Shown here: piece after piece, positions 9,771-18,260 of the stretch
Layout: each line of letters starts with the position of its first letter
How positions within the stretch are numbered: position 1 is the stretch's first letter
Origin: a bacterium
GTDB lineage: Bacteria; Auribacterota; UBA3054
Direction of reading: 5' to 3'
Assembly (NCBI GenBank): GCA_017557885.1
Contig: JAFYXV010000007.1
Span: 186,001-250,000 of the forward strand
DNA length: 64,000 bases
Notes under the pieces: generated by a model
The model's database searches: none
Seen by the model: only the letters and a program-made list of their open reading frames with translations
Told to the model about the DNA's origin: nothing
Program-made: the position numbers and the translations under genes

Positions 9771-9958
9771 TGGACTCTGAAGAAAGAGATACGGAAGAAC
9801 TGGAAGTCTTCCGCCACGCCCGCCGGCGCAGCCGCTACCACGCCATGAAGGCGGAAAAGGCGGAGAAGCAAAAGCAGGCGGCGCTATCTGGGCGCCGGAA
9901 AAAAGAGCCCCGGCCGCATCCCAAAGACCGCTTCGGCGAGGAGGAGGAACAATGGTAA
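9770..9958 (+). CDS. Small highly charged protein of unknown function
   Basis: A 62-residue frame that starts in a TGATG overlap with the preceding stop and overlaps the next start by 7 bases. It is dominated by Arg, Lys and Glu (EEELEVFRHARRRSRYHAMKAEKAEKQ is typical of its composition) and has no signal peptide or membrane segment. The tight coupling on both sides supports translation, and its 3' end supplies the GAGGAGGAA ribosome binding site of the foldase gene. No family is recognised. It may act mainly as a coupling cistron. Confidence 0.5.
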   Translation: MDSEERDTEELEVFRHARRRSRYHAMKAEKAEKQKQAALSGRRKKEPRPHPKDRFGEEEEQW

Positions 9959-10965
9959 AGAAAGTTTTCTTCCTTTGCGCGGCGCTCTTGATCCTTTCCC
10001 TCCTTTCGGGCTGCGACGACTCGGCGCTTCTTGACGACGCGTCTGAAGGCCGGACCAACCGTGTCATGGCCACCGTCAACGGCGTCCCCCTGATGTCCGA
10101 CACGCTGGAGATGTACATCGCCACCTGGGGCGAAGAGTACGAGAAGAACCATGAGCCGGTCGGTTACGATCTCCTGAAAAGGATGCGGACGCAAAAACTG
10201 GAGCAGATGATCAACGAAGAGCTGGTCAGGCAGCGCCTGAAAGAATGCAGCATGACCGTCAGCGAGGAGGAGATAAAAGCCCACATCTCGAAAATGATCG
10301 ACGATCTGGGCGGCAGCGACAACTTCATCAACTACCTTCAGGAAAGAGGCTACGTGACCCTGGAGGAGCTGGAGAAGAACGTCCGGGAAGACATCCTGGC
10401 CATGAAAGTCTTCACCAAAGACATGGGAATAAAGGAGCCCACGGAGGAAGACGTGAAGAAATGCTACGAGGAGGTCAAGCAGGCCCTGGTGGTGCCTGCC
10501 AGGATCTGGCTCTCCCACATCCAGGTCTCCTTCGACAAGAGAATGCTCCCGGACGGCTCCAAGGAAGTTTACGCGGACGAATACCTGCGCTACATAAAAG
10601 ACCAGATAGACCACAAGTACATAAGTTTCGGCAAGGCCGCCAGGGAATACTCCTCCTGCCGTTCCTCCCAGCATGACGGCGCGGTTGGCATGATAATGGA
10701 AACGGATACCGTGACGGTCCCCCAGAAGATCCATGACGCGGCTTTCAAACTGGCTGTTTCCAACGTCAGCGACGTGGTGGTCTCGCCGCTCGGCGCGCAT
10801 CTTCTTTACGTTACCAGAAGGGAAGAAGCCCACACCAACACCTATGAGGAATCGAAACTTCTGCTTCTGCAGTACCTGGCCAGGGAGGCCTTGGACAAGA
10901 ACCGCGACGACTGGCTGCTTTTCCTGCGCAACCGGGCTGACATCCACTACAACGAGATGCCCTGA
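9952..10965 (+). CDS. Parvulin-type peptidyl-prolyl isomerase lipoprotein (SurA/PrsA-like)
   Basis: A 337-residue protein with a lipoprotein signal (lipobox LLSGC, Cys at about 20). A SurA_N/PrsA-like chaperone segment follows (ATVNGVPLMSDTLE, then helices with QMINEELVRQRL), and then a rotamase region near residues 180-300 (ARIWLSHIQVSF, FGKAAREYSSCRSSQHDGAVG, VSDVVVSPLGAHLLYV). Proteins of this type help exported proteins fold after secretion. The start has a strong GAGGAGGAA site. Its place behind three secreted proteases suggests that it assists their folding, which is an inference. Family assignment is firm; whether it is catalytic is less so. Confidence 0.85.
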   Translation: MVKKVFFLCAALLILSLLSGCDDSALLDDASEGRTNRVMATVNGVPLMSDTLEMYIATWGEEYEKNHEPVGYDLLKRMRTQKLEQMINEELVRQRLKECSMTVSEEEIKAHISKMIDDLGGSDNFINYLQERGYVTLEELEKNVREDILAMKVFTKDMGIKEPTEEDVKKCYEEVKQALVVPARIWLSHIQVSFDKRMLPDGSKEVYADEYLRYIKDQIDHKYISFGKAAREYSSCRSSQHDGAVGMIMETDTVTVPQKIHDAAFKLAVSNVSDVVVSPLGAHLLYVTRREEAHTNTYEESKLLLLQYLAREALDKNRDDWLLFLRNRADIHYNEMP

Positions 10966-10970
10966 ATCTT

Positions 10971-11906
10971 ATGCCCAGCGTCACAGTTGCCGTCATAACC
11001 CACAACAGGCGGAAAATCCTGAAAGAATGCCTTGCTTCCATCTTCGGCGGAACGCTCGTCCCCGATGAAGTGAGAGTTTACGACAACGCCTCTGCGGACG
11101 GCACTCTGGAAATGCTCAAGGAAGAGTTCCCGCAGGTCAAAGTAGTAGAGAACAAAGAAAATTTCGGCCTTTCCTACTGCCACAACCAGGCGCTCAAAAA
11201 TTTCACCACGGATGCTCTTCTTCTTCTCGACGACGACAACGAAGTCGCGCCCGACATGCTGGAAAAACTCATGGACAAGCTTTTTTCAGAAGAAAAGCTC
11301 GGCATCGTTCTTCCGCTCTTTATGAACGCCTACGACGATCCCAAGACCGTCTGCTTCTGCGGGGGAGAGACCTCGCTGTGGAGCGGCAGGAATATTTTAA
11401 GAAATAAAAATTTCTCCAAAGAACAGGAAACATATCCGACATACAGAGTCCCCAACGCCACGCTTATAAAAAAAGAAGCGGCCCTTGCGACAGGCCTTAT
11501 GGACGACCGGCTTTTCTCCACCATGGCGGACGAAGACTACTGCCGCCGGATGGCGCTGCATGGCTATCGCGCGGAATTTCTTCTCTCCGCCGTGACCGAT
11601 CACTTGCAGGAAGTGAAAAGATCTGACGCCAGAAGGCTGGGCCTCACCAATCCCTTGCAGACTTACATCTTCGCAAGGAACCGCGCCGTTCTGGTAAAAC
11701 GTTACGGAACGTTGCTGCAGCTTATCGTCTTCATGCTTTTCTTCCAGCCGCTGTTTCATGTTTACTATCTCTTCAACATGCGGCGCTACGGCGCCCCCAA
11801 AAGTTTCAGAAAAGCTTATTGGGCGGGGATAGGGGACAGCCTGCGCTATGTTTTCGGCGGCAAGCTCCCTGAGCTTTCCGAGATCCGCCAGCGCTTCGAA
11901 GCGTAA
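10971..11906 (+). CDS. Family 2 glycosyltransferase
   Basis: A 311-residue protein with the GT-A fold signature: SVTVAVITHNRRKIL at the N terminus, DNASADGT, NFGLSYCHNQAL, the LLLDDDNEV metal-binding DDD motif near residue 85, and a DEDYCRR acceptor motif near residue 188. It resembles rhamnosyltransferase-like GT2 enzymes that use NDP-sugars at the inner face of the membrane. Hydrophobic stretches near residues 245-262 may associate with the membrane. It starts 5 bases after the foldase stop and ends before a bidirectional terminator, so it is probably the last gene of the cluster. Donor and acceptor cannot be told from sequence. Confidence 0.85.
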   Translation: MPSVTVAVITHNRRKILKECLASIFGGTLVPDEVRVYDNASADGTLEMLKEEFPQVKVVENKENFGLSYCHNQALKNFTTDALLLLDDDNEVAPDMLEKLMDKLFSEEKLGIVLPLFMNAYDDPKTVCFCGGETSLWSGRNILRNKNFSKEQETYPTYRVPNATLIKKEAALATGLMDDRLFSTMADEDYCRRMALHGYRAEFLLSAVTDHLQEVKRSDARRLGLTNPLQTYIFARNRAVLVKRYGTLLQLIVFMLFFQPLFHVYYLFNMRRYGAPKSFRKAYWAGIGDSLRYVFGGKLPELSEIRQRFEA

Positions 11907-11953
11907 AACGAATTTGAGAACAAAAGTCCAGCTTTTGTCCTTAAACATTGCAA

Positions 11954-11983
11954 AAAAACCGTCGGAATAATCCGACGGTTTTT
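11954..11983. terminator. Bidirectional terminator between glycosyltransferase and bat operon
   Basis: A perfect 13-bp inverted repeat (11954-11966 with 11971-11983), with an ATAA loop and A/T runs at both ends, lies between converging genes and should stop transcription in both directions. A second small hairpin (ACAAAAG/CTTTTGT, 11920-11938) lies just before it. Confidence 0.9.
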
Positions 11984-12010
11984 ATATTGCTGCGGCGTTA
12001 CATTCACGGC

Positions 12011-12784
12011 TCAGAGCACGGACTGGATCTGGTCGTTTTCCAGCCAGCCGGAGCGATCCTGCTCGTCGCTTTGGCTGACGGAGATCTTGGTCCAGCCCCC
12101 TTCCCGGTCTTTTATTTTGACTTCCGCGCCGCTGTGGAGTATGAAGATCTCGGTGTAGCTGGCGTCTGGTCCGGCGTGGATCCTCACGGTGTCGCTTGTC
12201 ACGACGCCCTCGTGGGAGGCGATGTAGTATTTGCAGGCCGTGAAGGCGAAGAAGAGCAGGAAGAGGACAAGGAAAGTCACGCCGAGCTTTTTGCAGACCC
12301 TTCCGAAGAGCGAGGCGCGCTTAAGGATGAAAAGCGACAGGAAGATCCAGCCCGCGGCCCAGAAGACGGCGGCAAGCTTGGCCTGCTCGTAAAGGCCCAG
12401 GTAGAAATAAAGGAAGAAGAAGGAGCGCAGGGCGTCGGGCACTTCCTTTTTGGCGATGCTGTCCTCGGTCTGGCTCTGGGCTCTCAGAAGGTTGGCGGTG
12501 CAGTCCGCATCCCTGGGGTCAAGTAATTCCGCCCGGCGGTAGTTGGCGATGGCGCAGCCAAGGTTTCCGCAGCGGTAGTGGGCGTTGCCAAGATCGTAAA
12601 AGAGCTCCTGGGAGGAGAGTCCGGCAGACTGGGCTTTTGTGTAAAATTCCACGGCCTCCTGATAGTTCCTGTTGGTGTAGGAGGCGTTGCCCTGGACGAA
12701 GTTGCGGGCGGCTTCAAAATTAAGAGCCCAGGCGGAGCAGGAGAAGGCCGCTATCATTAAGCTTAAGATGATTCTTGTTTTCAT
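12011..12784 (-). CDS. batE: BatE-like TPR and SH3-domain membrane protein
   Basis: A 257-residue protein with a signal peptide (MKTRIILSLMIAAFSCSAWA), two to three TPR repeats (about 22-110: NYQEAVEFYTKAQSAGLSSQELFYDLGNAHYRCGN-type helices), two membrane segments (about 125-150 and 165-185), and a C-terminal bacterial SH3-like domain (DTVRIHAGPDASYTEIFILHSGAEV, GWTKISV). This is the arrangement of BatE, the last protein of the Bacteroides aerotolerance operon. The start ATG overlaps the BatD stop by 4 bases (ATGA). It is the distal gene, followed by a bidirectional terminator. Confidence 0.85.
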   Translation of the reverse strand: MKTRIILSLMIAAFSCSAWALNFEAARNFVQGNASYTNRNYQEAVEFYTKAQSAGLSSQELFYDLGNAHYRCGNLGCAIANYRRAELLDPRDADCTANLLRAQSQTEDSIAKKEVPDALRSFFFLYFYLGLYEQAKLAAVFWAAGWIFLSLFILKRASLFGRVCKKLGVTFLVLFLLFFAFTACKYYIASHEGVVTSDTVRIHAGPDASYTEIFILHSGAEVKIKDREGGWTKISVSQSDEQDRSGWLENDQIQSVL

Positions 12785-14568
12785 TTCAATTCCCTCCTGA
12801 GATCTTTCAGGATCTTGTGGGCTTTGGCAAGCAGTCCGTCGTTGTCGCCGGTGCTTTCGGCGAGGCCGGAGAAGCGGGCCATTTCCAGTTCCTGCGTGAA
12901 TTCAGAATATTCCCGGGCCAGTTTTTCGTCGCTGACATTTTCCTTTATGAAAGCGGCGTCCACGGAGGCCGCGGGAACGTTAAGGGTGTCCGCGGCGTAT
13001 TCCGTCAGGGCGGAATTGAGAAGCGTCAGGAATTCTTTCTTGGCCTTGGGATCGCCTTTTAATCTGCGGGCTTTCCTGAGGGCGGCCTCCGCTTTGCCGG
13101 CGGCTTGGGCTTTTCTCTTGAAACCGGGATCTTCCGTTTTGGTTCTCCTGTAGGCTATAAAGGCGCAGAAAAAGAAGAGCAGCAAAGGAAGAACGAGGAG
13201 CGCCAGGGCTAACTTTAAGTCTATGGGAGCGGAGAGATCGTCGCCGCCGTGCTGGAGCTTGATCCCGAAGATATCCTGGGAAAGGATCTTGATGGGGGAG
13301 GAGGAGGATCTGACGGGAGCAATGGCTTCGCTGACGGTGACGGCCTGGCTCTGGGCGGATCTCTCGACTTCCAGCGGGAAGGGGCCGACAGTGAGAGTCT
13401 GGTAGTCCTTTTTGTTTACGTCAAAGTAGCAGAAGGTCAGGGCGGGGATCTCTTTGACATCCGTGGAAAGAGGAACCCACATCTGGCTGTAATTCTTGAA
13501 GCCCTTCAGGACGCCGTCCGCCACGGAGGTCTTTTTCTCCACCACCGGGTCGTAGGTGGTGAAGCCCGCGGCGTTGGTCGTGCCCATTTCAAGGACGGCC
13601 TGGTCGATGTTGCCGATGCCGGCCAAGGTGGCCTTCAGGGTGACGGGTTCGCCTTCCTTGACTTTCTTGGGGGTTATCTCGGCTTTAAGGTCGAAAAGCC
13701 CGATGGCGCCTTTGAAGTTTTTCTGTCCGCCCTGGCTGGGTAGCTCGCTGACGTTTATGGAAAGCGGCTCAGCCACGATGTTCTTGTCCACTGTGCGGTA
13801 GCGCTGGAAAAGGCTGAAGGGATCGTCGAAGGGGTCCCTGGAGCGGCTGCGGGAGGAGATGGGCATGTTGACGCTGATCATCATGGAGGAATTCAGCGTC
13901 TGCTTCCCGGATTTCCAAGGTATCAGCAATTTTTGGAAACGGATATAGTTGTAGATCTGATTGCGGTAGCGCTGGCGGTCCTGCTGGTATGTCCCCACGT
14001 TCTGGACGTCGAAGCCGTCGACTTGCAGCACGGGCTGCTCGGCGTTGCCCAGATTGACGTCCTTGTAGTAAAGGGTGATCGTGAGGAAGATCTGCTCCCC
14101 CAGGAAAGCGTTGGTGGCGCTGGGGGATAATTCCAGGAAAATTTCGCCTCCCGCTTCCGTGGTGGAGGGGGAGTCTTTGGAACTGATCTTTGCTTCCGAA
14201 ACGTCAATGCTTATCTTGCGGGTGTAGTATTTGCTGCCGTCAACGGTGATCTGGGCTTCCCCGATGGTCAGTTTCCCTGTCTTAAGGGGCTGCAGCTCGT
14301 AGATGAACTCCTGGGAGGAAGTCTTCACGCCGTTTATGATGGAGATGTTGCTGGACTGGCTGGGCCCCATCATGATCCGGAAGCCGTCCATCTCGCCTAA
14401 AACCGGGGTGGAGACGTTCTTGGCGTCCGAGACCCTGATGGAAAAACGCACAGATTCGTCCATGCTTATGGTTTTGCGGCTGACGCCGGCGGAGATGTCC
14501 GGTCCGCCCGCTGCCGCAAGGGAGAGGGCGGAAAGGCAGATGATCGTTAATATTTTTTTCAAATTCAT
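12781..14568 (-). CDS. batD: BatD-like protein (oxygen-tolerance family)
   Basis: A 595-residue protein with a signal peptide (ending AAA-GGPDISAG). It has a long extracytoplasmic part of repeated beta-sandwich domains, with typical BatD phrases (SMDESVRFSIRVSDAKNVSTPVL, FIYELQPLKTGKLTIGEAQITVDG, KKVKEGEPVTLKATLAGIGNID). A single membrane segment lies near residues 450-475, followed by a cytoplasmic helical tail. BatD proteins are thought to form an envelope complex with the BatA/BatB von Willebrand proteins, and they aid survival under oxygen or other envelope stress in some bacteria. It is coupled to batE downstream. Identity is firm at family level. Confidence 0.88.
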   Translation of the reverse strand: MNLKKILTIICLSALSLAAAGGPDISAGVSRKTISMDESVRFSIRVSDAKNVSTPVLGEMDGFRIMMGPSQSSNISIINGVKTSSQEFIYELQPLKTGKLTIGEAQITVDGSKYYTRKISIDVSEAKISSKDSPSTTEAGGEIFLELSPSATNAFLGEQIFLTITLYYKDVNLGNAEQPVLQVDGFDVQNVGTYQQDRQRYRNQIYNYIRFQKLLIPWKSGKQTLNSSMMISVNMPISSRSRSRDPFDDPFSLFQRYRTVDKNIVAEPLSINVSELPSQGGQKNFKGAIGLFDLKAEITPKKVKEGEPVTLKATLAGIGNIDQAVLEMGTTNAAGFTTYDPVVEKKTSVADGVLKGFKNYSQMWVPLSTDVKEIPALTFCYFDVNKKDYQTLTVGPFPLEVERSAQSQAVTVSEAIAPVRSSSSPIKILSQDIFGIKLQHGGDDLSAPIDLKLALALLVLPLLLFFFCAFIAYRRTKTEDPGFKRKAQAAGKAEAALRKARRLKGDPKAKKEFLTLLNSALTEYAADTLNVPAASVDAAFIKENVSDEKLAREYSEFTQELEMARFSGLAESTGDNDGLLAKAHKILKDLRRELK

Positions 14569-14600
14569 TTTATGCCACTCCGAAAAATGGAAACGCTATT

Positions 14601-16241
14601 TTACCAGTTTTTGTCCACAGGGACAATTCCTCCGGGCGCTTTCCTGCGGTTCTTTTCGTTGTTGCTGTTGTCTTCCTCAAAACTTCTCAGCAGCTGCTCG
14701 GCCTGGTCTTTGCTCATTTCCTGATCGTCCTGGCCCTGGGGCTGCTGATCCTGGTTTTGATTCTGATTCTGGTCCTGGTCCTGGTCCTGCTGGCCGCTTT
14801 GATCCTGATTCTGCTGGCCCTGCTGATCTTTTTGGTCCTGCTGATCCTGCTGGTCCTGCTGATCTTTTTGATCCTGCTGGTCCTGATCCTGGTCCTGGTT
14901 TTGGTTCTGATTTTGCTGCTGCTGCTGATTCTGATCCTGTTTTTCGTTGTTATCCTGGTTGTCTTCCTCAAATTCCTTGCGGGCTTTGATGAAGTTGTCC
15001 AGGGCGACGAACTGGTTGGTGGGAGCTTCCGCAAGCGCCCTTCTCAGGGCCTCAGCGCCGGTTTTGGAGGCTTTTGAGCCAACCTTAAGGTATTCTACCG
15101 CGTTGGTGATCTTCATGGCCAATGTGGCGGCGGCAGTCACGTTGCTGGAGATGTTCTCGCCGCTTTCCTCCGCCTGGGCTTTTTTGCCGCTGCGGGTGTT
15201 GAGGGCGTCCACTATCTCGTTGGCCAGGGCTTGGAACTTGTCGGCGCATTCCTTCAGGGCCGGGGCGTCCAAAAGCGAGATGTCCTGGGTGAAATCGTAG
15301 AAGTTGTTGAAGACTTCCGCGCTTCTTCCGGCCAGATCGTTGATGTAGGGGCTGATGTTCTGGGAGACCATGCCCACGGCTGCGGATCTGGCTTCCGCCA
15401 CAGAATTGGAGAGGGACTGGAAGACGTCCAATTGAGGAGATCCGCCGGCGAAGCACTGGTTCATGCCCTGGCTTAAAGTTGCGAAACTTTTGTAGAGTTC
15501 CAGCAGGGCCTCGTTCTCAGGCGTCTTTTCCAAGCCTTCCTGCCCGGGGCCGCCCAAGGGGGCGTTGAGCCTTTCCGGGGGAAGGTTGGTGAAGAGGGCC
15601 TGGAAGCCGGTGATGAGGAAGTCGGCTTTGGCGGAGTGGGCGTTCTGGTTGGTCACCAATCCTTCCGTGAAGAGGGGAGGAAGGTTGGTCGCGGCGGCTC
15701 CCTTGACGGTTTTTACGAGCGTGATGTTCTGCGCTCTGATGAGGGCTTCCAGCTCTCTCAAAAGTTTTTGCAGGGGGTCTTTCTCCTGCTCCTCTTTCTG
15801 CTGGCTGGCCATTTCTTTCATGAGCCTGGTCAGGTATTCGATGTTGAGCTTGGTGTCCTCGTCGTCCCGGTCCAGTTCGTTGGCTTTCTTGTAGCTTTCC
15901 AGGGCTTCTTTCAATTTGCCCTGGCGGAAGAGGCAGTTGCCGATGTTGTAGTGGCACTTGGCTTCCAGGAGCGAGCCGGCGTAGGAGGCGGCTCTCTGGA
16001 AGGCTGCGACGGCTTCCTCGTATTTCTGGAGGCGGTAGCAGGCCAATCCGGCGTTGTAGTTCACATATGGATCGTCCGGAGCGTCCACCTGGGCGTCGGC
16101 GTATTTCTGTTCCGCTTCTTCAAAATTTCCGCTCTTGTAGCTTTTGTTGCCTTCGGAAATTTTGCGGGCCAGAACGTTTTCATCCGCCGCATAGACCTGG
16201 ACTGTCAGTAAAATGGTCAAAAGGCAATAAAAAATCTTCAT
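14601..16241 (-). CDS. batC: BatC-like TPR protein with long Gln/Asn/Asp-rich tail
   Basis: A 546-residue protein. The chosen start is the ATG at 16241, which overlaps the batB stop as ATGA and has an AGGAGA ribosome binding site; longer in-frame starts would run back into batB. It has a signal peptide (MKIFYCLLTILLTVQVYA), TPR repeats about 25-130 (KSGNFEEAEQKYADAQVDAPDDPYVNYNAGLACYRLQKYEEAVAAFQRA), a helical middle, and a strongly repetitive Q/N/D/K tail of about 80 residues. BatC proteins of Bacteroidetes show a similar TPR plus Q/N/D-rich tail. It probably assists the BatA/B complex in the periplasm. Confidence 0.82.
   Translation of the reverse strand: MKIFYCLLTILLTVQVYAADENVLARKISEGNKSYKSGNFEEAEQKYADAQVDAPDDPYVNYNAGLACYRLQKYEEAVAAFQRAASYAGSLLEAKCHYNIGNCLFRQGKLKEALESYKKANELDRDDEDTKLNIEYLTRLMKEMASQQKEEQEKDPLQKLLRELEALIRAQNITLVKTVKGAAATNLPPLFTEGLVTNQNAHSAKADFLITGFQALFTNLPPERLNAPLGGPGQEGLEKTPENEALLELYKSFATLSQGMNQCFAGGSPQLDVFQSLSNSVAEARSAAVGMVSQNISPYINDLAGRSAEVFNNFYDFTQDISLLDAPALKECADKFQALANEIVDALNTRSGKKAQAEESGENISSNVTAAATLAMKITNAVEYLKVGSKASKTGAEALRRALAEAPTNQFVALDNFIKARKEFEEDNQDNNEKQDQNQQQQQNQNQNQDQDQDQQDQKDQQDQQDQQDQKDQQGQQNQDQSGQQDQDQDQNQNQNQDQQPQGQDDQEMSKDQAEQLLRSFEEDNSNNEKNRRKAPGGIVPVDKNW
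14720..14965 (-). repeat. Low-complexity DQQ/NQ-encoding repeat in batC
   Basis: A run of about 80 codons nearly all for Gln, Asp, Asn and Lys (units such as DQQDQ, DQKDQQ and NQNQD). On the plus strand it reads as repeated CTGGTC/CTGATC triplets. It is prone to slippage and length variation. Confidence 0.85.
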
Positions 16242-17260
16242 GCGTTTTCTCCTGCAAGATTGCTTCTTTTCTGGCCTTCGCTTAAAACGGATCCAAGGAA
16301 GAAGCAGAGGAAGGCGGCCGCCAGAGGCCACTGGAAGCGGTGCTCGTAGCGTTTTTTCCTGGAGCTGTCCAGCTCCTTCGTGTCCATGTTGGCGATCCTT
16401 TTGGTGTAAATGGCGTCAAGCTCCATTCCGGAGGCCACGGCCTGGGCGTAGGCGCCGCCAGTTTCCAGGGCGATCTTCCTCAAGGTCTCCTCGTCCAGTT
16501 TGGAGAGGACCTGATTGCCGGCGTTGTCGGTCACATAGCTCTTGCGGCCCTTTTCGTCGATTATCTGGATGGGGCTGCCGGATGGCGTGCCGATGCCGAT
16601 GCAGAAGATCTTCACGCCTTTGTCCTTGGCCATTTTGATGGCGTTGTCCAAGTTTCCCTGGAGGTTCTCGCCGTCCGTTATGAGGATCAGGGCGCGGGTG
16701 TTCTTCTCATTGCCCTCGAAGGCTTCCACGCTTCTGGCGATGGCTTCGCCGATCTGCGTGCCGCCCTTGGGAATGAGGGAGGGATCCAGGTCGGAGACGA
16801 ACATTTTGACCGTGCCGTAGTCAAGCGTCAGGGGACACTGCACGAAGGCGCTGCCGGCGAAGGCCACCAGCCCCAGTCTGTCGCCCTGTATGATCTGCAT
16901 CAAATCGAGGATCGCTCTTTTGGCGCGCTCCAGCCTGGAGGGGGGGATGTCCTTGGCCAGCATGCTTCTTGAGACGTCCACCGCAACTATGATATCGCGG
17001 CCTTCTCTTTTCATTTCTTCCCAGGTGTAGCCCCACTTGGGCTCCATCAGAGCCAATACCAGGAACACCAGGCCAAGGAGAAAGAGGGTTATTTTCCAGG
17101 CTCTGCCGTTCTCGCCCCTGGTCAGCAGCTTGTCGAGCATTTCTCCGGAAGCGAAGCGCCTCAGAAGCCTTTTCCTCTTCCACTCCCTGTAGAAGAGGAA
17201 AATTCCTATCGCGATTACGATCCAGAGAAGGTGAATATAGTAAAGTTTCTCAAAGTACAT
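16238..17260 (-). CDS. batB: BatB-like von Willebrand factor A membrane protein
   Basis: A 340-residue protein. The ATG at 17260 is chosen because a GAGGA site lies 8 bases upstream and the product then starts directly with a membrane segment; the longer frame to 17299 would overlap batA. It has two N-terminal membrane helices (about 8-24 and 55-72), a VWA domain with the MIDAS motif DVSRS (95-99) and the second-site T in GGTQIGEAI, and a C-terminal membrane helix (PLAAAFLCFFLGSVL). BatB pairs with BatA in the inner membrane with the metal-binding domain facing the periplasm. Neighbours on both sides are tightly packed in one operon. Confidence 0.9.
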   Translation of the reverse strand: MYFEKLYYIHLLWIVIAIGIFLFYREWKRKRLLRRFASGEMLDKLLTRGENGRAWKITLFLLGLVFLVLALMEPKWGYTWEEMKREGRDIIVAVDVSRSMLAKDIPPSRLERAKRAILDLMQIIQGDRLGLVAFAGSAFVQCPLTLDYGTVKMFVSDLDPSLIPKGGTQIGEAIARSVEAFEGNEKNTRALILITDGENLQGNLDNAIKMAKDKGVKIFCIGIGTPSGSPIQIIDEKGRKSYVTDNAGNQVLSKLDEETLRKIALETGGAYAQAVASGMELDAIYTKRIANMDTKELDSSRKKRYEHRFQWPLAAAFLCFFLGSVLSEGQKRSNLAGENA

Positions 17261-17270
17261 AAATTTATCC

Positions 17271-18260
17271 TCAAGGCAGTTTCTGGAATCTGGTGGCAAG
17301 CAGCAGCGCTTCCAGGATCAGAAGGATCCCGGCAAGAAAGACGGGGGCGGGGAAGCGCTCCGTCCATTCCATGTAGGTGAAGGATTCGGTCTTGGTCTTC
17401 TCGAGCTGATCTATCTCTTTGTAGATGTTTTCAAGGGATTCTTTTTCCGTGGCTCTGAAGTAGCGCCCGCCTGTCGTGGTGGCTATGTTTTTCAAGAGCT
17501 CCTCGTCTATCTCCACCGGCATCATGGTCAGGACTTTTTTGCCGAAGAAGTCGTAGGTGGGGACAGGGGCGTTGCCTCTGGTGCCGGCGCCGATGGTGTA
17601 AATTTTCACTCCAAGCGCCTTGGCGGTCTGGGCGGCGGTCATGGGCGCTATCTTGCCGGCGTTGTTCACGCCGTCGGTCAAAAGGATGACAACCTTGTTT
17701 GTGACGGTGGAATCCTTCAGCCTCAGGAGCGCCGTGGCCAGGGCGTCGCCGATGGCGGTGGCTCTGCCGTCCGCCATGCCGATCTTGCAGCTGTCAAGGA
17801 ATTGGGAGAGGGCGCCGTAGTCAAGGGTCAGGGGACATTGGGTGTAGGCTTCCGAGCCGTACACCACCAATCCTATGCGGTCGCTCTGGCGGCGCTTGAT
17901 GAAATCCTGGGTCACTTCCTTGACTACGTCAAGACGGTTCCTGCCCTTGGCCAGGTCTTCCGCCTCCATACTGCCGGAGGTGTCGATGGTCAGCATGATG
18001 TCGATGCCTTCCGTGGTGACCTTGGTGTCTTCCTTGCCTTTCTGGGGGCGGGCCAGGGCTATGCTCAGCAAAATGATCGCAGCCACTTTCAAAACGATCA
18101 GGAAGGGGCGGAGCCTCACCGCCAGGGTGGGCTTGATCCTTTTGAGGAGCGTGATGTCGGAATATTTTAAGCTGGCTTTGCCCCTTGAGGTGAGGGAAAA
18201 GTAGATGACGACGGGGCAAAGAAGGATCAGCAAAAGCCAATAGGGGTCGCGAAAGATCAT
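17271..18260 (-). CDS. batA: BatA-like von Willebrand factor A membrane protein
   Basis: A 329-residue protein with two N-terminal membrane segments (about 7-23 and 53-70), a VWA domain carrying DTSGS (93-97, MIDAS), and GRATAIGDAL and LLTDGVNNAG strands. A C-terminal membrane helix lies near 305-322. This is the classic BatA layout. The start overlaps the stop of the preceding BatD-like gene as ATGA. It probably works with MoxR and BatB, with the ATPase acting on the VWA partners as proposed for MoxR-VWA systems generally. Confidence 0.92.
   Translation of the reverse strand: MIFRDPYWLLLILLCPVVIYFSLTSRGKASLKYSDITLLKRIKPTLAVRLRPFLIVLKVAAIILLSIALARPQKGKEDTKVTTEGIDIMLTIDTSGSMEAEDLAKGRNRLDVVKEVTQDFIKRRQSDRIGLVVYGSEAYTQCPLTLDYGALSQFLDSCKIGMADGRATAIGDALATALLRLKDSTVTNKVVILLTDGVNNAGKIAPMTAAQTAKALGVKIYTIGAGTRGNAPVPTYDFFGKKVLTMMPVEIDEELLKNIATTTGGRYFRATEKESLENIYKEIDQLEKTKTESFTYMEWTERFPAPVFLAGILLILEALLLATRFQKLP

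Noticed and set aside
14720..14965. Possible CRISPR-like or satellite repeat
   Set aside because: The repeat is in frame with batC, with triplet units and no spacers.
14757..15077. Plus-strand poly-Leu/Ile frame opposite batC (many predicted membrane residues)
   Set aside because: It is the reverse of the Gln/Asp repeat and not a real membrane protein.
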